Positions 53,682 through 61,987 of a stretch of 64,000 nt of DNA are shown here, piece by piece. Each line of letters begins with the position of its first letter. The stretch's first letter is position 1. This stretch comes from Candidatus Dormiibacterota bacterium (GTDB lineage: Bacteria; Chloroflexota; Dormibacteria; Aeolococcales; Aeolococcaceae). The stretch is taken from positions 1 through 64,000 of the forward strand of contig DASXNK010000031.1 in the NCBI GenBank assembly GCA_036495095.1. Direction: 5' to 3'. The notes under the pieces are model-generated. The model saw nothing but the letters and a program-made list of their open reading frames with translations. It was not told where the DNA came from and searched no databases. The position numbers were made by a program, and so were the translations under genes.

Positions 53682-55103
53682 TCAGAAGCAGTTCCAGCCG
53701 GAGTACGTGTGCCACGTGCCCTGCTGGTTGCGGATCCACTGGACGCAGTGGTTCGGATCGTGCGGCCCCGGGGTGAAGGTGAGCGGCACCGTCAGCCCGT
53801 TGTCCCACCTCGTGATGTGGTCGAGCGAGTCGACCAGCGACCGGCTGGTGGGCGGAGTCGTCCCGAGGCGGCGCACCGCCTCGACGAAGAGCTTGGCGGC
53901 CACCCAGGTCCCCTCGGAGAAGACGTCGAGGGCGTCGACCTGGGCGGGGTAGTAGCGCTGCACCGCCCCGTAGTACTCGCTCATCGCCGGCAAACTCATG
54001 TGCTCGTCTGGCTCGATGAACGGGGTCACCGACTCCGCGTTGTACGCCGCGGGTCCGTACTGCTTCTCCGCCGACTTCTTGTCCATGCCGAAGCCGAGGA
54101 AGGTGGGGTGGAAGTTCTGCCGGTCGAGCGCCTGGAAGAAGCGCGCGTACGAGAAGGGGTCGAGGCCGGCGATGATCGAGTCGGCGCCCTCGAGGCGGAT
54201 CTTCACCGCCAGGTCGGTGTAGTCGGGCTTGGTGGCGTCGGCGAGGTCGACGCTCTTCTCGTGGATGCCGTGCCGGTGGAGGCTGTCGGTGATCCGCTGA
54301 GCCACCGGACCGGTGAAGGGGCTGTTGATGACCACCACCGCCGGTGCGTGGATGCCGAGGTCGACGGCGTGCGCGGCCAGCCCCTCGACCGTGGGGCCGA
54401 GCAGGTTGGGGCTGACCGGGAAGGACAGCGGCGACTCGAACTCGGCCGGGACGCCGAGGCCGCCGACCACGGGGACGCCCTGCGATGCGAGGTAGGCGGT
54501 CTCGGCCTGCTCGCTGCTCGCCGACAGCCAGCCGACCATGGCGAGCACCCCGGAGCCGACCAGCCGCTCCGAGCACTGGTGGCCGCGGGTGGGATCGAAG
54601 GCGGAGTCGCAGTCGACGAGCCGGAACCGGTAGCCGTTGACCCCGCCGGTGGCGTTGACCTGGTTGAAGTAGGCGCGCACGGTATCGCGCTGCACGGTGG
54701 CGTCGAGCGGGCCGGTCTCGTCGAAGATGCCGCCCACGGTGATGACCCCGCCGGAGACGCCCGCGGCCGCGCCCGCAGCCGGGACGGGGGTGCCGGGGCG
54801 GGCATGGGTGCCGCCGGTGGCCGCCCCGGTGCCGGTGCCGGGGCCGGCGACCGGCCCCTGCACGCCCGGTGCGGTGGCGCCGGTGGAGCCGGTGGAGCCG
54901 GTGGAGCCGCCGGGCGTGCCCGTCACCGGATCCTGCGGTGCCGCGGTGCCGGAGGTGTCGCCGGTGCCGGGTGGGATCATCCGCAGCGCGGTGCGGTCGT
55001 AGACGGGGTGCGCGAAGCGCCAGGCGACCACGCCGCCGAGGCCGAGGGTGGTGACGATCGCCACCGTCAGGAAGACGACGACGACCCGCTCGCGCAGCTC
55101 CAC
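53682..55103 (-). CDS. Substrate-binding protein, membrane-anchored, leftward system
   Basis: A 473-residue type I periplasmic-binding protein (Peripla_BP_6). An uncleaved-looking N-terminal helix (about 8-28) without a lipobox is followed by a Thr/Gly/Pro-rich linker of about 80 residues (GSTGSTGSTGAT repeat) and then the two-lobed binding domain (VITVGGIFDETGPLDATVQRDTVRAYFNQVN, quoted in part). Ligand unknown. GTG at 55103 after GGAGG five bases upstream. First gene of the leftward operon. Confidence 0.85.
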   Translation of the reverse strand: MELRERVVVVFLTVAIVTTLGLGGVVAWRFAHPVYDRTALRMIPPGTGDTSGTAAPQDPVTGTPGGSTGSTGSTGATAPGVQGPVAGPGTGTGAATGGTHARPGTPVPAAGAAAGVSGGVITVGGIFDETGPLDATVQRDTVRAYFNQVNATGGVNGYRFRLVDCDSAFDPTRGHQCSERLVGSGVLAMVGWLSASSEQAETAYLASQGVPVVGGLGVPAEFESPLSFPVSPNLLGPTVEGLAAHAVDLGIHAPAVVVINSPFTGPVAQRITDSLHRHGIHEKSVDLADATKPDYTDLAVKIRLEGADSIIAGLDPFSYARFFQALDRQNFHPTFLGFGMDKKSAEKQYGPAAYNAESVTPFIEPDEHMSLPAMSEYYGAVQRYYPAQVDALDVFSEGTWVAAKLFVEAVRRLGTTPPTSRSLVDSLDHITRWDNGLTVPLTFTPGPHDPNHCVQWIRNQQGTWHTYSGWNCF

Positions 55104-55237
55104 GGGAACCTCCGTTCACCAGTGACGCAGCGCGCCACGCCGTCAGGATAGCGAGACGGTCGCGCCGCCCGTCCCGGGGCATCGGCGGGACGCTCTGGGG
55201 CAAGATGGGGCGGCGGTCCGACAACAGGGAGAACGGC

Positions 55238-55690
55238 ATGGAGCGGTTCGAGAGCCCGGAGGCGATGCGCGCGGCGCAGGGCAGCCACCTCGGTCACAGC
55301 GCCTGGCGCGAGATCACCCAGGACCAGGTGAACCGGTTCGCCGACGCCACCGGTGACCACCAATGGATCCACGTCGACCTCGAGCGCGCCGCGGCGGGCC
55401 CCTTCGGCGGCACCATCGCCCACGGCTTCCTCACCCTGTCGATGCTCCCCGAGATGATCTTCGAGCTGCTCCAGGTCGACGGCGTCGGGATGGTCATCAA
55501 CTACGGGCTCAACCGGGTGCGCTTCGTGACCCCGGTGCGGGTCGGCTCCAGGATCCGCGCCGGCGCCGAGCTCACCACCGTCGAGGAGGTGAAGGGCGGC
55601 CTCCAGGCCACCGTCACCGTGACCTTCGAGATCGAGGGTGTCGACAGGCCCGCCTGCGTCGCCGAGTCGCTGATGCGCTTCCACGTGTAG
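55238..55690 (+). CDS. MaoC-like (R)-hydratase
   Basis: A 150-residue hot-dog-fold enzyme. FADATGDHQWIHVD (about 32-45) carries the catalytic Asp and His of (R)-specific enoyl-CoA hydratases, and PFGGTIAHGFLTLSMLP (about 55) the substrate-loop motif. It could hydrate an enoyl-CoA from fatty or aromatic acid breakdown. ATG at 55238 after AGGGAGA. It is divergent from the leftward operon, between the two transporters. Confidence 0.9.
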   Translation: MERFESPEAMRAAQGSHLGHSAWREITQDQVNRFADATGDHQWIHVDLERAAAGPFGGTIAHGFLTLSMLPEMIFELLQVDGVGMVINYGLNRVRFVTPVRVGSRIRAGAELTTVEEVKGGLQATVTVTFEIEGVDRPACVAESLMRFHV

Positions 55691-55857
55691 CCGCCCCGCC
55701 CGCCAGCCCCTCGAGGCTGACCTGATCTCCACATCATGCATTTGTAGGTATCAATGTCGGGAATCCGCCGGTCACGATCAGGCGGCCGTGGCATCGGATA
55801 CCATCCGGGCCGCATCTGCGAGGCCACCGGCCGCGCTTTGGGGGCGAGGCGCATTCG
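55691..55857. other. Intergenic promoter region upstream of the rightward transporter
   Basis: A 167-bp gap without a gene, with an AT-rich patch near 55730-55765 (CATCATGCATTTGTAGGTATC), the only such patch here, and a GAGG ribosome binding site for livF. It probably carries the operon promoter. Confidence 0.45.
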
Positions 55858-56652
55858 ATGCTGACCGTACGCGAGTTGAGGGTGACCTACGGGGGGGTGG
55901 TGCAGGCCCTCCGTGGCGTTTCTCTGTCGGTCGCCGAGGGCGAGGTGGTCGCGGTGCTCGGCAGCAACGGCGCGGGCAAGTCCACGCTGCTGCGGGCGAT
56001 CTCGTCGACGCTGCGGATGTGCGGCGGGCACATCGCCGAGGGCAGCCTGGAGTTCGAGGGCCGGCGGCTCAACGGGCTGCCCCCGGCCGAGGTGGTCGAC
56101 GGCGGGATCGTCCAGGTGCCCGAGGGCCGGCGGATCTTCACCCGGCTCACCGTCGACGAGAACCTCCGCGCCGGGGGATACAGCGTCCGTGACCGCAAGC
56201 AGCTCGGCAACGCGCGCCGCCGCGTCGTCGAGCTCTTCCCGATCCTCCAGGAGCGCGCCGAGCAGCGCGCCGGGCTGCTCTCCGGAGGCGAGCAGCAGAT
56301 GCTCGCGATCGGCCGAGCGCTGATGTCCTCGCCGCGGCTGCTGCTGCTCGACGAGCCGTCGCTCGGGCTGGCGCCGCTGGTGGTGGGGCGGATCGGCGAG
56401 ATCATCGCCCAGATCAACCGCCAGGGAACCACGGTGCTGCTCGTCGAGCAGAACACGACGATGGCGCTGGAGGTGGCCGCGCGGGCGGTGGTGCTCGACC
56501 TCGGGCAGGTCTCGCTCACCGGCACCGCCGCCGAGCTGTCGGCGAGCACCGAGGTGCGCGACCTGTACCTCGGCCACGGCGGTGAGCGGGCCGTGGCCGA
56601 GGCGGCGTCCGGCACCACCGCGCGTCGCCGGCTGGGGACCTGGGTGCCGTGA
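55858..56652 (+). CDS. livF: ABC importer ATPase (LivF-like), rightward system
   Basis: A 264-residue ATPase: Walker A GSNGAGKST near 37, signature LSGGEQQM near 144, Walker B RLLLLDEPSLGL near 160 and an H-loop LLVEQNTTMAL. A C-terminal 30-residue tail is basic. First gene of this operon, ATG at 55858 with GAGG ten bases upstream; the stop overlaps the LivG GTG (GTGA). Confidence 0.92.
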   Translation: MLTVRELRVTYGGVVQALRGVSLSVAEGEVVAVLGSNGAGKSTLLRAISSTLRMCGGHIAEGSLEFEGRRLNGLPPAEVVDGGIVQVPEGRRIFTRLTVDENLRAGGYSVRDRKQLGNARRRVVELFPILQERAEQRAGLLSGGEQQMLAIGRALMSSPRLLLLDEPSLGLAPLVVGRIGEIIAQINRQGTTVLLVEQNTTMALEVAARAVVLDLGQVSLTGTAAELSASTEVRDLYLGHGGERAVAEAASGTTARRRLGTWVP

Positions 56653-57695
56653 GCAGCCCCGGGTCCGGCTCCACCCTCGCCGTCAGCGGCATCACCGTCC
56701 GCTTCGCCGGTCTGACCGCGCTCGACGACGTCTCGTTCTCGGTCGAGCCGGGCACGGTGCACGCCCTCATCGGGCCCAACGGCGCCGGGAAGTCGACGAT
56801 GTTCAACGTTCTCTCCGGCGTCTACCGGCCCGCGTCGGGATCGGTGAGCTTCGGCGGCGTCGATCTGGTCGGGCTGGCCCCTCACGCCATCGCCGGCCTG
56901 GGGGTGGCGCGCACCTTCCAGAACATCGCCCTCTTCCCCGCCGCAACGGTGGAGGAGAACCTGATGCTGGGCCGCCACCACCTCACCCGCGCCGGCTTCC
57001 TCGGCGCCGGGCTGCGGCTGCCCTTCGCGACCCGCGAGGATCGCCGCCACCGCGCCCGGGTCACCGAGATCGCCGAGTTCCTCGGCATCGGCGGGCTGCT
57101 CCGGCTTCCCGCCGGCGAGCTCTCCTACGGCGACCAGAAGCGGGTGGAGATGGCCCGGGCGCTCTGCGTCGAGCCCGCCATCCTGCTGCTCGACGAGCCG
57201 GTCGCCGGCATGGACGCCGCCGAGACCGCACAGATGGCCACCGCCATCCGCGACATCCGCGAGGGGCTGGGGATCTCCATCCTGCTGGTCGAGCACGACA
57301 TGGGCCTGGTCATGACCATCGCCGACCAGGTGACCGTGCTCGACTTCGGCCGGCGCATCGCCGACGGCCCGCCGGTGCAGGTGCGCTCCGACCCGGAGGT
57401 GATCCGCGCCTACCTCGGCACCGGCCACGACGGCGCCGCCGCGGCCGCCCCGCCCGCGGCGGCCGCCCCCGCACCGCCGCCGGCCGCCCCCGCGCCGCCG
57501 CCGGGGGCCCTCGCGCCGCCGGGCAGGGACGGGCGCCCCGGCTTCAACCCCAACTCCTACCGGGAGCCGTCGCTGCCGGCGTCCCCTCCCGCCGCCGCCC
57601 CACCAGCCGCCAGCCCCCCACCACCCGCGCCGCCGTCACCCCAGGGTGCGCCCCCGGCCTGGGCATGGAACGAGAGCGAGGAGCCGCCGTCGTGA
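56649..57695 (+). CDS. livG: ABC importer ATPase (LivG-like) with long Pro/Ala tail
   Basis: A 348-residue protein. The first 258 residues are a normal LivG ATPase (Walker A GPNGAGKST near 39, LSYGDQKRVEM near 158, Walker B LLLLDEPVAGMD near 178, end VIRAYLGTGHDG). The last 85-90 residues are almost wholly Ala and Pro with few charged residues, absent from normal LivG (about 250 residues). The stop overlaps the LivH GTG (GTGA). The tail may be a disordered linker to a partner or a neutral expansion. Confidence 0.9.
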   Translation: MSSPGSGSTLAVSGITVRFAGLTALDDVSFSVEPGTVHALIGPNGAGKSTMFNVLSGVYRPASGSVSFGGVDLVGLAPHAIAGLGVARTFQNIALFPAATVEENLMLGRHHLTRAGFLGAGLRLPFATREDRRHRARVTEIAEFLGIGGLLRLPAGELSYGDQKRVEMARALCVEPAILLLDEPVAGMDAAETAQMATAIRDIREGLGISILLVEHDMGLVMTIADQVTVLDFGRRIADGPPVQVRSDPEVIRAYLGTGHDGAAAAAPPAAAAPAPPPAAPAPPPGALAPPGRDGRPGFNPNSYREPSLPASPPAAAPPAASPPPPAPPSPQGAPPAWAWNESEEPPS

Positions 57696-58588
57696 AGGAC
57701 TTCGTCCAGTTCGTGTTCAACGGCCTGTCGCTGGGCTCGATCTATGCGCTGCTCGCCCTCGGGTTCGTGATCATCTTCAAGGCCACCGAGGTGGTGAACT
57801 TCGCCCACGGCAGCATCCTCGCCCTGGGCGCGTACTCGATCTCGCGCTTCAGCTACACCAACCACCTCAACTTCTACCTGGCGGTGCTGCTCGGCGTCGC
57901 CATCGCCGGGGTGCTCGCGTTCGTCATCGAGCGCGGCCTGGTGCGCACCATGGCGGGGCGGTCGGTGATCGCGGTGAGCATCATGACCATCGGCGTCGAC
58001 CTGATCGTCCGCACCGAGACCACCCGCCGCATCGGCGTCGACGTGCTGACCCTGGGCGATCCCTGGCGCGACGGCATCGTCCACTTCGCCGGGCTGACCG
58101 TGCCGACGGCGCGGGTCTGGGCGATCGGCACCGCGCTGGTGATCCTCGCCGCCTTCTTCGCCTGGTTCAAGTTCTCCTCGTTCGGGGTCGCCATGCGCGC
58201 CTCCGCCGAGGACCCCGAGACCGCATCGCTGATGGGAATCCGGCTGGGCCGGATCTCGTCGGTGGCCTGGGTTCTCGCCGGCGCCCTCGCCGCGGTCGCG
58301 GGAGTCTTCCTCACCGCCTTCCCCAGCGCCGGGCTGGACGCCAGCACCGGGGACGTGGCGCTGCGCGCCTTCCCCGCCGCGATCCTCGGCGGCCTCGACT
58401 CCACCGGTGGCGCGGTGGTCGGCGGGCTGATGATCGGGGTCGCCGAGGTGCTCACCGCCGGCTACCAGTCGAACCTCACCTTCCTGGGGCGCGGCTTCGA
58501 CCAGGTGATGCCCTACGTCGTGATGGTGGCGGTGCTCCTGGTGCGGCCCACCGGGCTCTTCGGCACTCGGGAGGCCACCCGTGTCTGA
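57692..58588 (+). CDS. livH: ABC importer permease (LivH-like), rightward system
   Basis: A 298-residue permease with the usual GLSLGSIYALLALGFVIIFK start, NFAHGSILALGAY and the coupling segment MRASAEDPETASLMGI near 170. GTG at 57692 overlaps the LivG stop; the gene overlaps LivM by 8 bp. It translocates the substrate with LivM. Confidence 0.92.
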   Translation: MKDFVQFVFNGLSLGSIYALLALGFVIIFKATEVVNFAHGSILALGAYSISRFSYTNHLNFYLAVLLGVAIAGVLAFVIERGLVRTMAGRSVIAVSIMTIGVDLIVRTETTRRIGVDVLTLGDPWRDGIVHFAGLTVPTARVWAIGTALVILAAFFAWFKFSSFGVAMRASAEDPETASLMGIRLGRISSVAWVLAGALAAVAGVFLTAFPSAGLDASTGDVALRAFPAAILGGLDSTGGAVVGGLMIGVAEVLTAGYQSNLTFLGRGFDQVMPYVVMVAVLLVRPTGLFGTREATRV

Positions 58589-59771
58589 GGTCGCCGTCAG
58601 CAGCCTCGAGAGCGCCGCCGACGCCGCCGTCGCCAGGAGCCGCTCCGGCCTGCGGACGGTGGTGGCGCGGATCGTGGTGGTGGCGCTCATCGCCCTCGTT
58701 CCCCTGGTGCTGGGCACGATCGACACCGAGGGCCAGGACTTCTGGCTGCAGTCCGGGGTGTTCGCCTTCGCGGCGATGATCGCGGCGCTCGGGCTCACCC
58801 TGCTGGTGGGCGGCGCCGGGCAGCTGTCGCTGGCGCACTCGTTCTTCGTCGCCGTCGGAGCCTACGCGTACACCTACCTCGCCTCGGCGACCAAGGGCAC
58901 CGGCACCACGATCGCGTCGTCGATCCAGGGCGGCTTCGGGCTGCCCACCCCGATCGCGATGATCGGCGCGGTGCTCATCGCCGGGCTCGCCGGCCTCCTC
59001 TTCAGCCCGATCTCGTCGCGGCTCCGCGGCATCTACCTGGGCGTCGCCTCACTGGGGCTGGTCTTCGTGGGCCTCCACATCGCCTTCAACGCGCAGAAGC
59101 TGAGCGGCGGCTTCAACGGCCGCGACGTGCCCGACTTCAACCTCTTCGGGTTCGCCTTCGACAGCTCGCCGCTGAGCGTCCTCGGGGTGCCCTTCACCCG
59201 CAACAGCAAGCTCTGGTACCTCGGCCTCGCCGGCACGGTGGTCGCCTACGTGTACTTCGTCAACGTGCTCAAGGGGCGGCCGGGACGGGCGCTGCGCTGC
59301 CTGCGCGACAGTGAGGTGGCCGCCTCGGTGCTGGGGGTCAACGTGGTGCGCTACAAGGCGTACGCCTTCACCCTCTCCTCGATGTACGCGGGCCTGGGCG
59401 GCGGCATCCTCGCGCTCGCGTACCACCACGTCGTGCCCGACACCTTCGGGCTGGGGCTGACGGTCTCGTTCCTGGCGATGATCGTCATCGGCGGGCTGGG
59501 GTCTCCGGGGGGCGCTCTGGTCGGCGCGCTGTTCGTCACCGCACTGCCGCTGGTCCTCGCGAAGTACAGTGACTCACTGCCCTTTCTCGCACCCACCGGC
59601 TCCGGCGGCGTGACTGCCGCGGTGGCCGCCCAGTTCGTCTACGGCGCCGCCGTCATCCTGCTGCTGGTGTTCGAGCCCGGCGGTGTGGCGGCACTCGGCC
59701 GGCGTCTGCCACGGCTTGCATCCAGACTTCGGCGATCCCCCCATCCATCCACCCAGAAGGAGGCAGCATGA
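58581..59771 (+). CDS. livM: ABC importer permease (LivM-like), rightward system
   Basis: A 396-residue permease with about ten helices, QLSLAHSFFVAVGAY and the coupling segment LRDSEVAASVLGVNVVRYK near 235, plus GLGSPGGALVGALF near the end. It has extra length at the N-terminus and in the loops compared with LivH. GTG at 58581; stop overlaps the binding-protein ATG (ATGA). Confidence 0.9.
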   Translation: MSEVAVSSLESAADAAVARSRSGLRTVVARIVVVALIALVPLVLGTIDTEGQDFWLQSGVFAFAAMIAALGLTLLVGGAGQLSLAHSFFVAVGAYAYTYLASATKGTGTTIASSIQGGFGLPTPIAMIGAVLIAGLAGLLFSPISSRLRGIYLGVASLGLVFVGLHIAFNAQKLSGGFNGRDVPDFNLFGFAFDSSPLSVLGVPFTRNSKLWYLGLAGTVVAYVYFVNVLKGRPGRALRCLRDSEVAASVLGVNVVRYKAYAFTLSSMYAGLGGGILALAYHHVVPDTFGLGLTVSFLAMIVIGGLGSPGGALVGALFVTALPLVLAKYSDSLPFLAPTGSGGVTAAVAAQFVYGAAVILLLVFEPGGVAALGRRLPRLASRLRRSPHPSTQKEAA

Positions 59772-61030
59772 AGCCACGTGTACGCACCTGGAGATACGTT
59801 GCACTCGCCACCACCGGTGTGCTGGCGATTGCCGCCTGCGGCAGCAGTGGGAGCAGCGGCGGCGGCGCATCCACCCCCGGCATCCCCACCGGACCGGGGG
59901 TGACGTCGAGCAAGATCACCCTCGGCGTGCTGACCGATCTCACCGGCGCGTTCGCCGCACTCGGGAAGTCGGTCACGCAGGGCGCCACCCTCTTCTGGCA
60001 GGACCAGAACAAGAAGGGCGGCGTGTGCGGCCGCACCGTCGAGCTGCTCACCAAGGACCACGGGTACAACGTCCAGAACGCGGTCGCCCTCTACACCTCG
60101 ATGCAGCCCCAGGTGCTGGCGTTCCAGGAGCTGCTGGGCTCGCCGATGACCGCGGCGCTGCTCAACAGCATCGCCAGCGACACCGTCCTCACCCAGCCGG
60201 TGTCGTGGTCGTCGAAGCTGCTCACCAACCCCTACATCGTCCTCAGCGGCGCCAGCTACGACCTCGAGATGATCGACGGCCTCGACTGGCTGATGAAGAA
60301 CAAGGGCCTCAAGGCGGGTGACAAGGTCGGTCACATCTACCTCGAGGGCGAGTACGGCGAGGACGGCCTGCTCGGCACCACCACGTACGCGAAGGCCAAC
60401 AACCTGACCGTCGTCTCCCAGAAGATCCAGCCCACCGACAAGGACATGACCGCCCAGGTCCAGGCGATCAAGGCGGCCGGGGCGAAGTTCATCATGCTGA
60501 CGAGCACCCCGACCCAGGCGGCGTCCGCGGTCTCCATCGCGGAGGCCCAGGGATTCGACGCCACCTTCCTCGGCAACAACCCGACCTTCGTCCCCACCCT
60601 GCTGTCCGGGCCGGCGAAGACCGGGCTGCAGAAGCGCTTCTTCCTGGCGGCCTCGTCCTCGCCGTTCGCCGGCGACGCGCCGGGTGCGAAGACGGTCCGT
60701 GACGAGTACCTCGCCGCCTACCCGCAGGACACCCCCAACGCGGGCGTCGATTTCGGGTACGGGCAGGCCGAGATCATGTATGCGGTCCTCAACGCGGCCT
60801 GCAACGCCGGGTCGCTGGAGCGGTCGGCGCTGCTGAAGGCGTTCCAGAAGCAGAGCAGCATCGACACCCAGGGCCTGATCGCCCCGCTGGACTACTCGAA
60901 GCCCGGTCAGCCGCCGGCCCGCCAGGCCTACGTGCTCCAGCCGGACTCCGCCGCCCAGGGCGGTCTCAAGGTCGTGCAGCCCCTCACCGCCGCTCCGCTG
61001 GCGGAGACCTACAAGTGCCCCTGCCTCTGA
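59768..61030 (+). CDS. Substrate-binding lipoprotein, rightward system
   Basis: A 420-residue type I binding protein with a lipobox IAAC near residue 24, a short Gly/Ser linker and the Peripla_BP_6 domain (ITLGVLTDLTGAFAALGKS, then NKKGGVCGRTVELLTKDHGY). The end (ETYKCPCL) has two extra cysteines. It delivers the ligand to LivHM; ligand not identifiable. ATG at 59768 after AGGAGG. Confidence 0.9.
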   Translation: MKPRVRTWRYVALATTGVLAIAACGSSGSSGGGASTPGIPTGPGVTSSKITLGVLTDLTGAFAALGKSVTQGATLFWQDQNKKGGVCGRTVELLTKDHGYNVQNAVALYTSMQPQVLAFQELLGSPMTAALLNSIASDTVLTQPVSWSSKLLTNPYIVLSGASYDLEMIDGLDWLMKNKGLKAGDKVGHIYLEGEYGEDGLLGTTTYAKANNLTVVSQKIQPTDKDMTAQVQAIKAAGAKFIMLTSTPTQAASAVSIAEAQGFDATFLGNNPTFVPTLLSGPAKTGLQKRFFLAASSSPFAGDAPGAKTVRDEYLAAYPQDTPNAGVDFGYGQAEIMYAVLNAACNAGSLERSALLKAFQKQSSIDTQGLIAPLDYSKPGQPPARQAYVLQPDSAAQGGLKVVQPLTAAPLAETYKCPCL

Positions 61031-61354
61031 TCGGGCGGGATCACTGACCGGAGGGGGGCGGCGCCGGGCGCCGCCCCCTCACCCGGCGCCAGGGCCTCCG
61101 CAGAGGCGGAGATTCCCCGGGCAGGGGGCCACCCCGGAGAGGGGTGGGTTTGGGACGCGCGGCACGTGTGCCGGTCGCCGCTCCAGTTTGCAGCGGAGCG
61201 GGGTGCCTGGCGCCAGCAGATTGCAGCCGGCCGGCGCCGCACGCTTGGCCGTCACAGGGGGTGGCGGCCGCGCGTCCCACCAGATAAGACAGCCGTGCCC
61301 TGCCGGTTGTTTCAGCTCCGAGTTCTTTCCCTGGAGAGGACCTCCCCGGGCTGC
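61031..61354. other. 324-bp gene-free gap between convergent operons
   Basis: It holds the hairpin at 61054-61078 and a weaker CCGCTCC/GGAGCGG inverted repeat at 61178-61201. No ORF with a ribosome binding site was found. It separates the rightward transporter from the convergent response-regulator gene. Confidence 0.5.
61054..61078. terminator. Strong hairpin after the rightward transporter operon
   Basis: GGGGGCGGCGCC (61054-61065), a single G, then GGCGCCGCCCCC (61067-61078): 12 complementary bases per arm, 23 bp after the binding-protein stop. The hairpin loop would open a few pairs. No T-tract. Confidence 0.65.
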
Positions 61355-61987
61355 TCAGAGGAGGCCGCGGGACCTCGCGTTGGCCAGGGCCTGGATGCGG
61401 CTGGTCGACTGGAGCTTGGAGAGGAGCGACTGGCAATAGCTCCGCACCGTGTTCGGGGCCAGGCCGAGGGCGGTGGCCATCTCCTTGCCCGACATGCCCT
61501 CGGCGAGCAGCCGGAGGACCTCGTGCTCGCGCTGGGTCAGGGTGGCGTCGAAGATGTGGGGGTCGGTCGGCGACCCGGCGGCGGTGGCCTGGACCCGGTC
61601 GTCGATCACCACCCGGCCGGACCGGATGCGGCGGAGGTCGCTGACCAGGTCGAGCTCGTGGGCGTCCTTGAGGAGCACCCCGGAGACGCCCGCGGAGAGG
61701 CAGGAGCGGAGCAGGGCGCCCTCGACGAACGCGGTGAAGATCACCACCTGCGCCGACGGCACCGTGGCCCGGATCCGGCGGCAGAGATCGGCGGAACGGA
61801 CGTCCGGGAGCCGGAGGTCGAGGAGGATCAGGTCGGGTGCGGTGGCGATCGCGGTCTCGACCGCGTCGCGGGCGGTGGAGGCCTGGCCCACCACCTCGAA
61901 GTCGGGCGCGTGGGCGAGCAGGCGCCGGATCCCGGAGATGACGATGGGGTGGTCGTCGACCAGCAGGACCCTAGTACGGGTCGCCAT
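61355..61987 (-). CDS. LuxR-type response regulator
   Basis: A 210-residue NarL/FixJ regulator. Receiver domain with acidic pocket Asp11/Asp12, phospho-acceptor Asp57 (LILLDLRLPD) and the conserved Lys in VLLKDAHE; LuxR HTH near residues 145-205 (LTQREHEVLRLLAEGMSGKEM, quoted in part, and TVRSYCQSLLSKL). ATG at 61987 overlaps the histidine-kinase gene by 17 bp, so the pair is coupled. Targets unknown. Confidence 0.92.
   Translation of the reverse strand: MATRTRVLLVDDHPIVISGIRRLLAHAPDFEVVGQASTARDAVETAIATAPDLILLDLRLPDVRSADLCRRIRATVPSAQVVIFTAFVEGALLRSCLSAGVSGVLLKDAHELDLVSDLRRIRSGRVVIDDRVQATAAGSPTDPHIFDATLTQREHEVLRLLAEGMSGKEMATALGLAPNTVRSYCQSLLSKLQSTSRIQALANARSRGLL

Noticed and set aside
54884-54912. 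GGTGGAGCC-type 9-bp repeats
   Set aside because: They encode the GST repeats of the binding-protein linker and need no other explanation.
50983-61030. Idea that the two liv operons are a recent inverted duplication
   Set aside because: Gene order, binding-protein anchoring, LivG tail and protein sequences all differ strongly.
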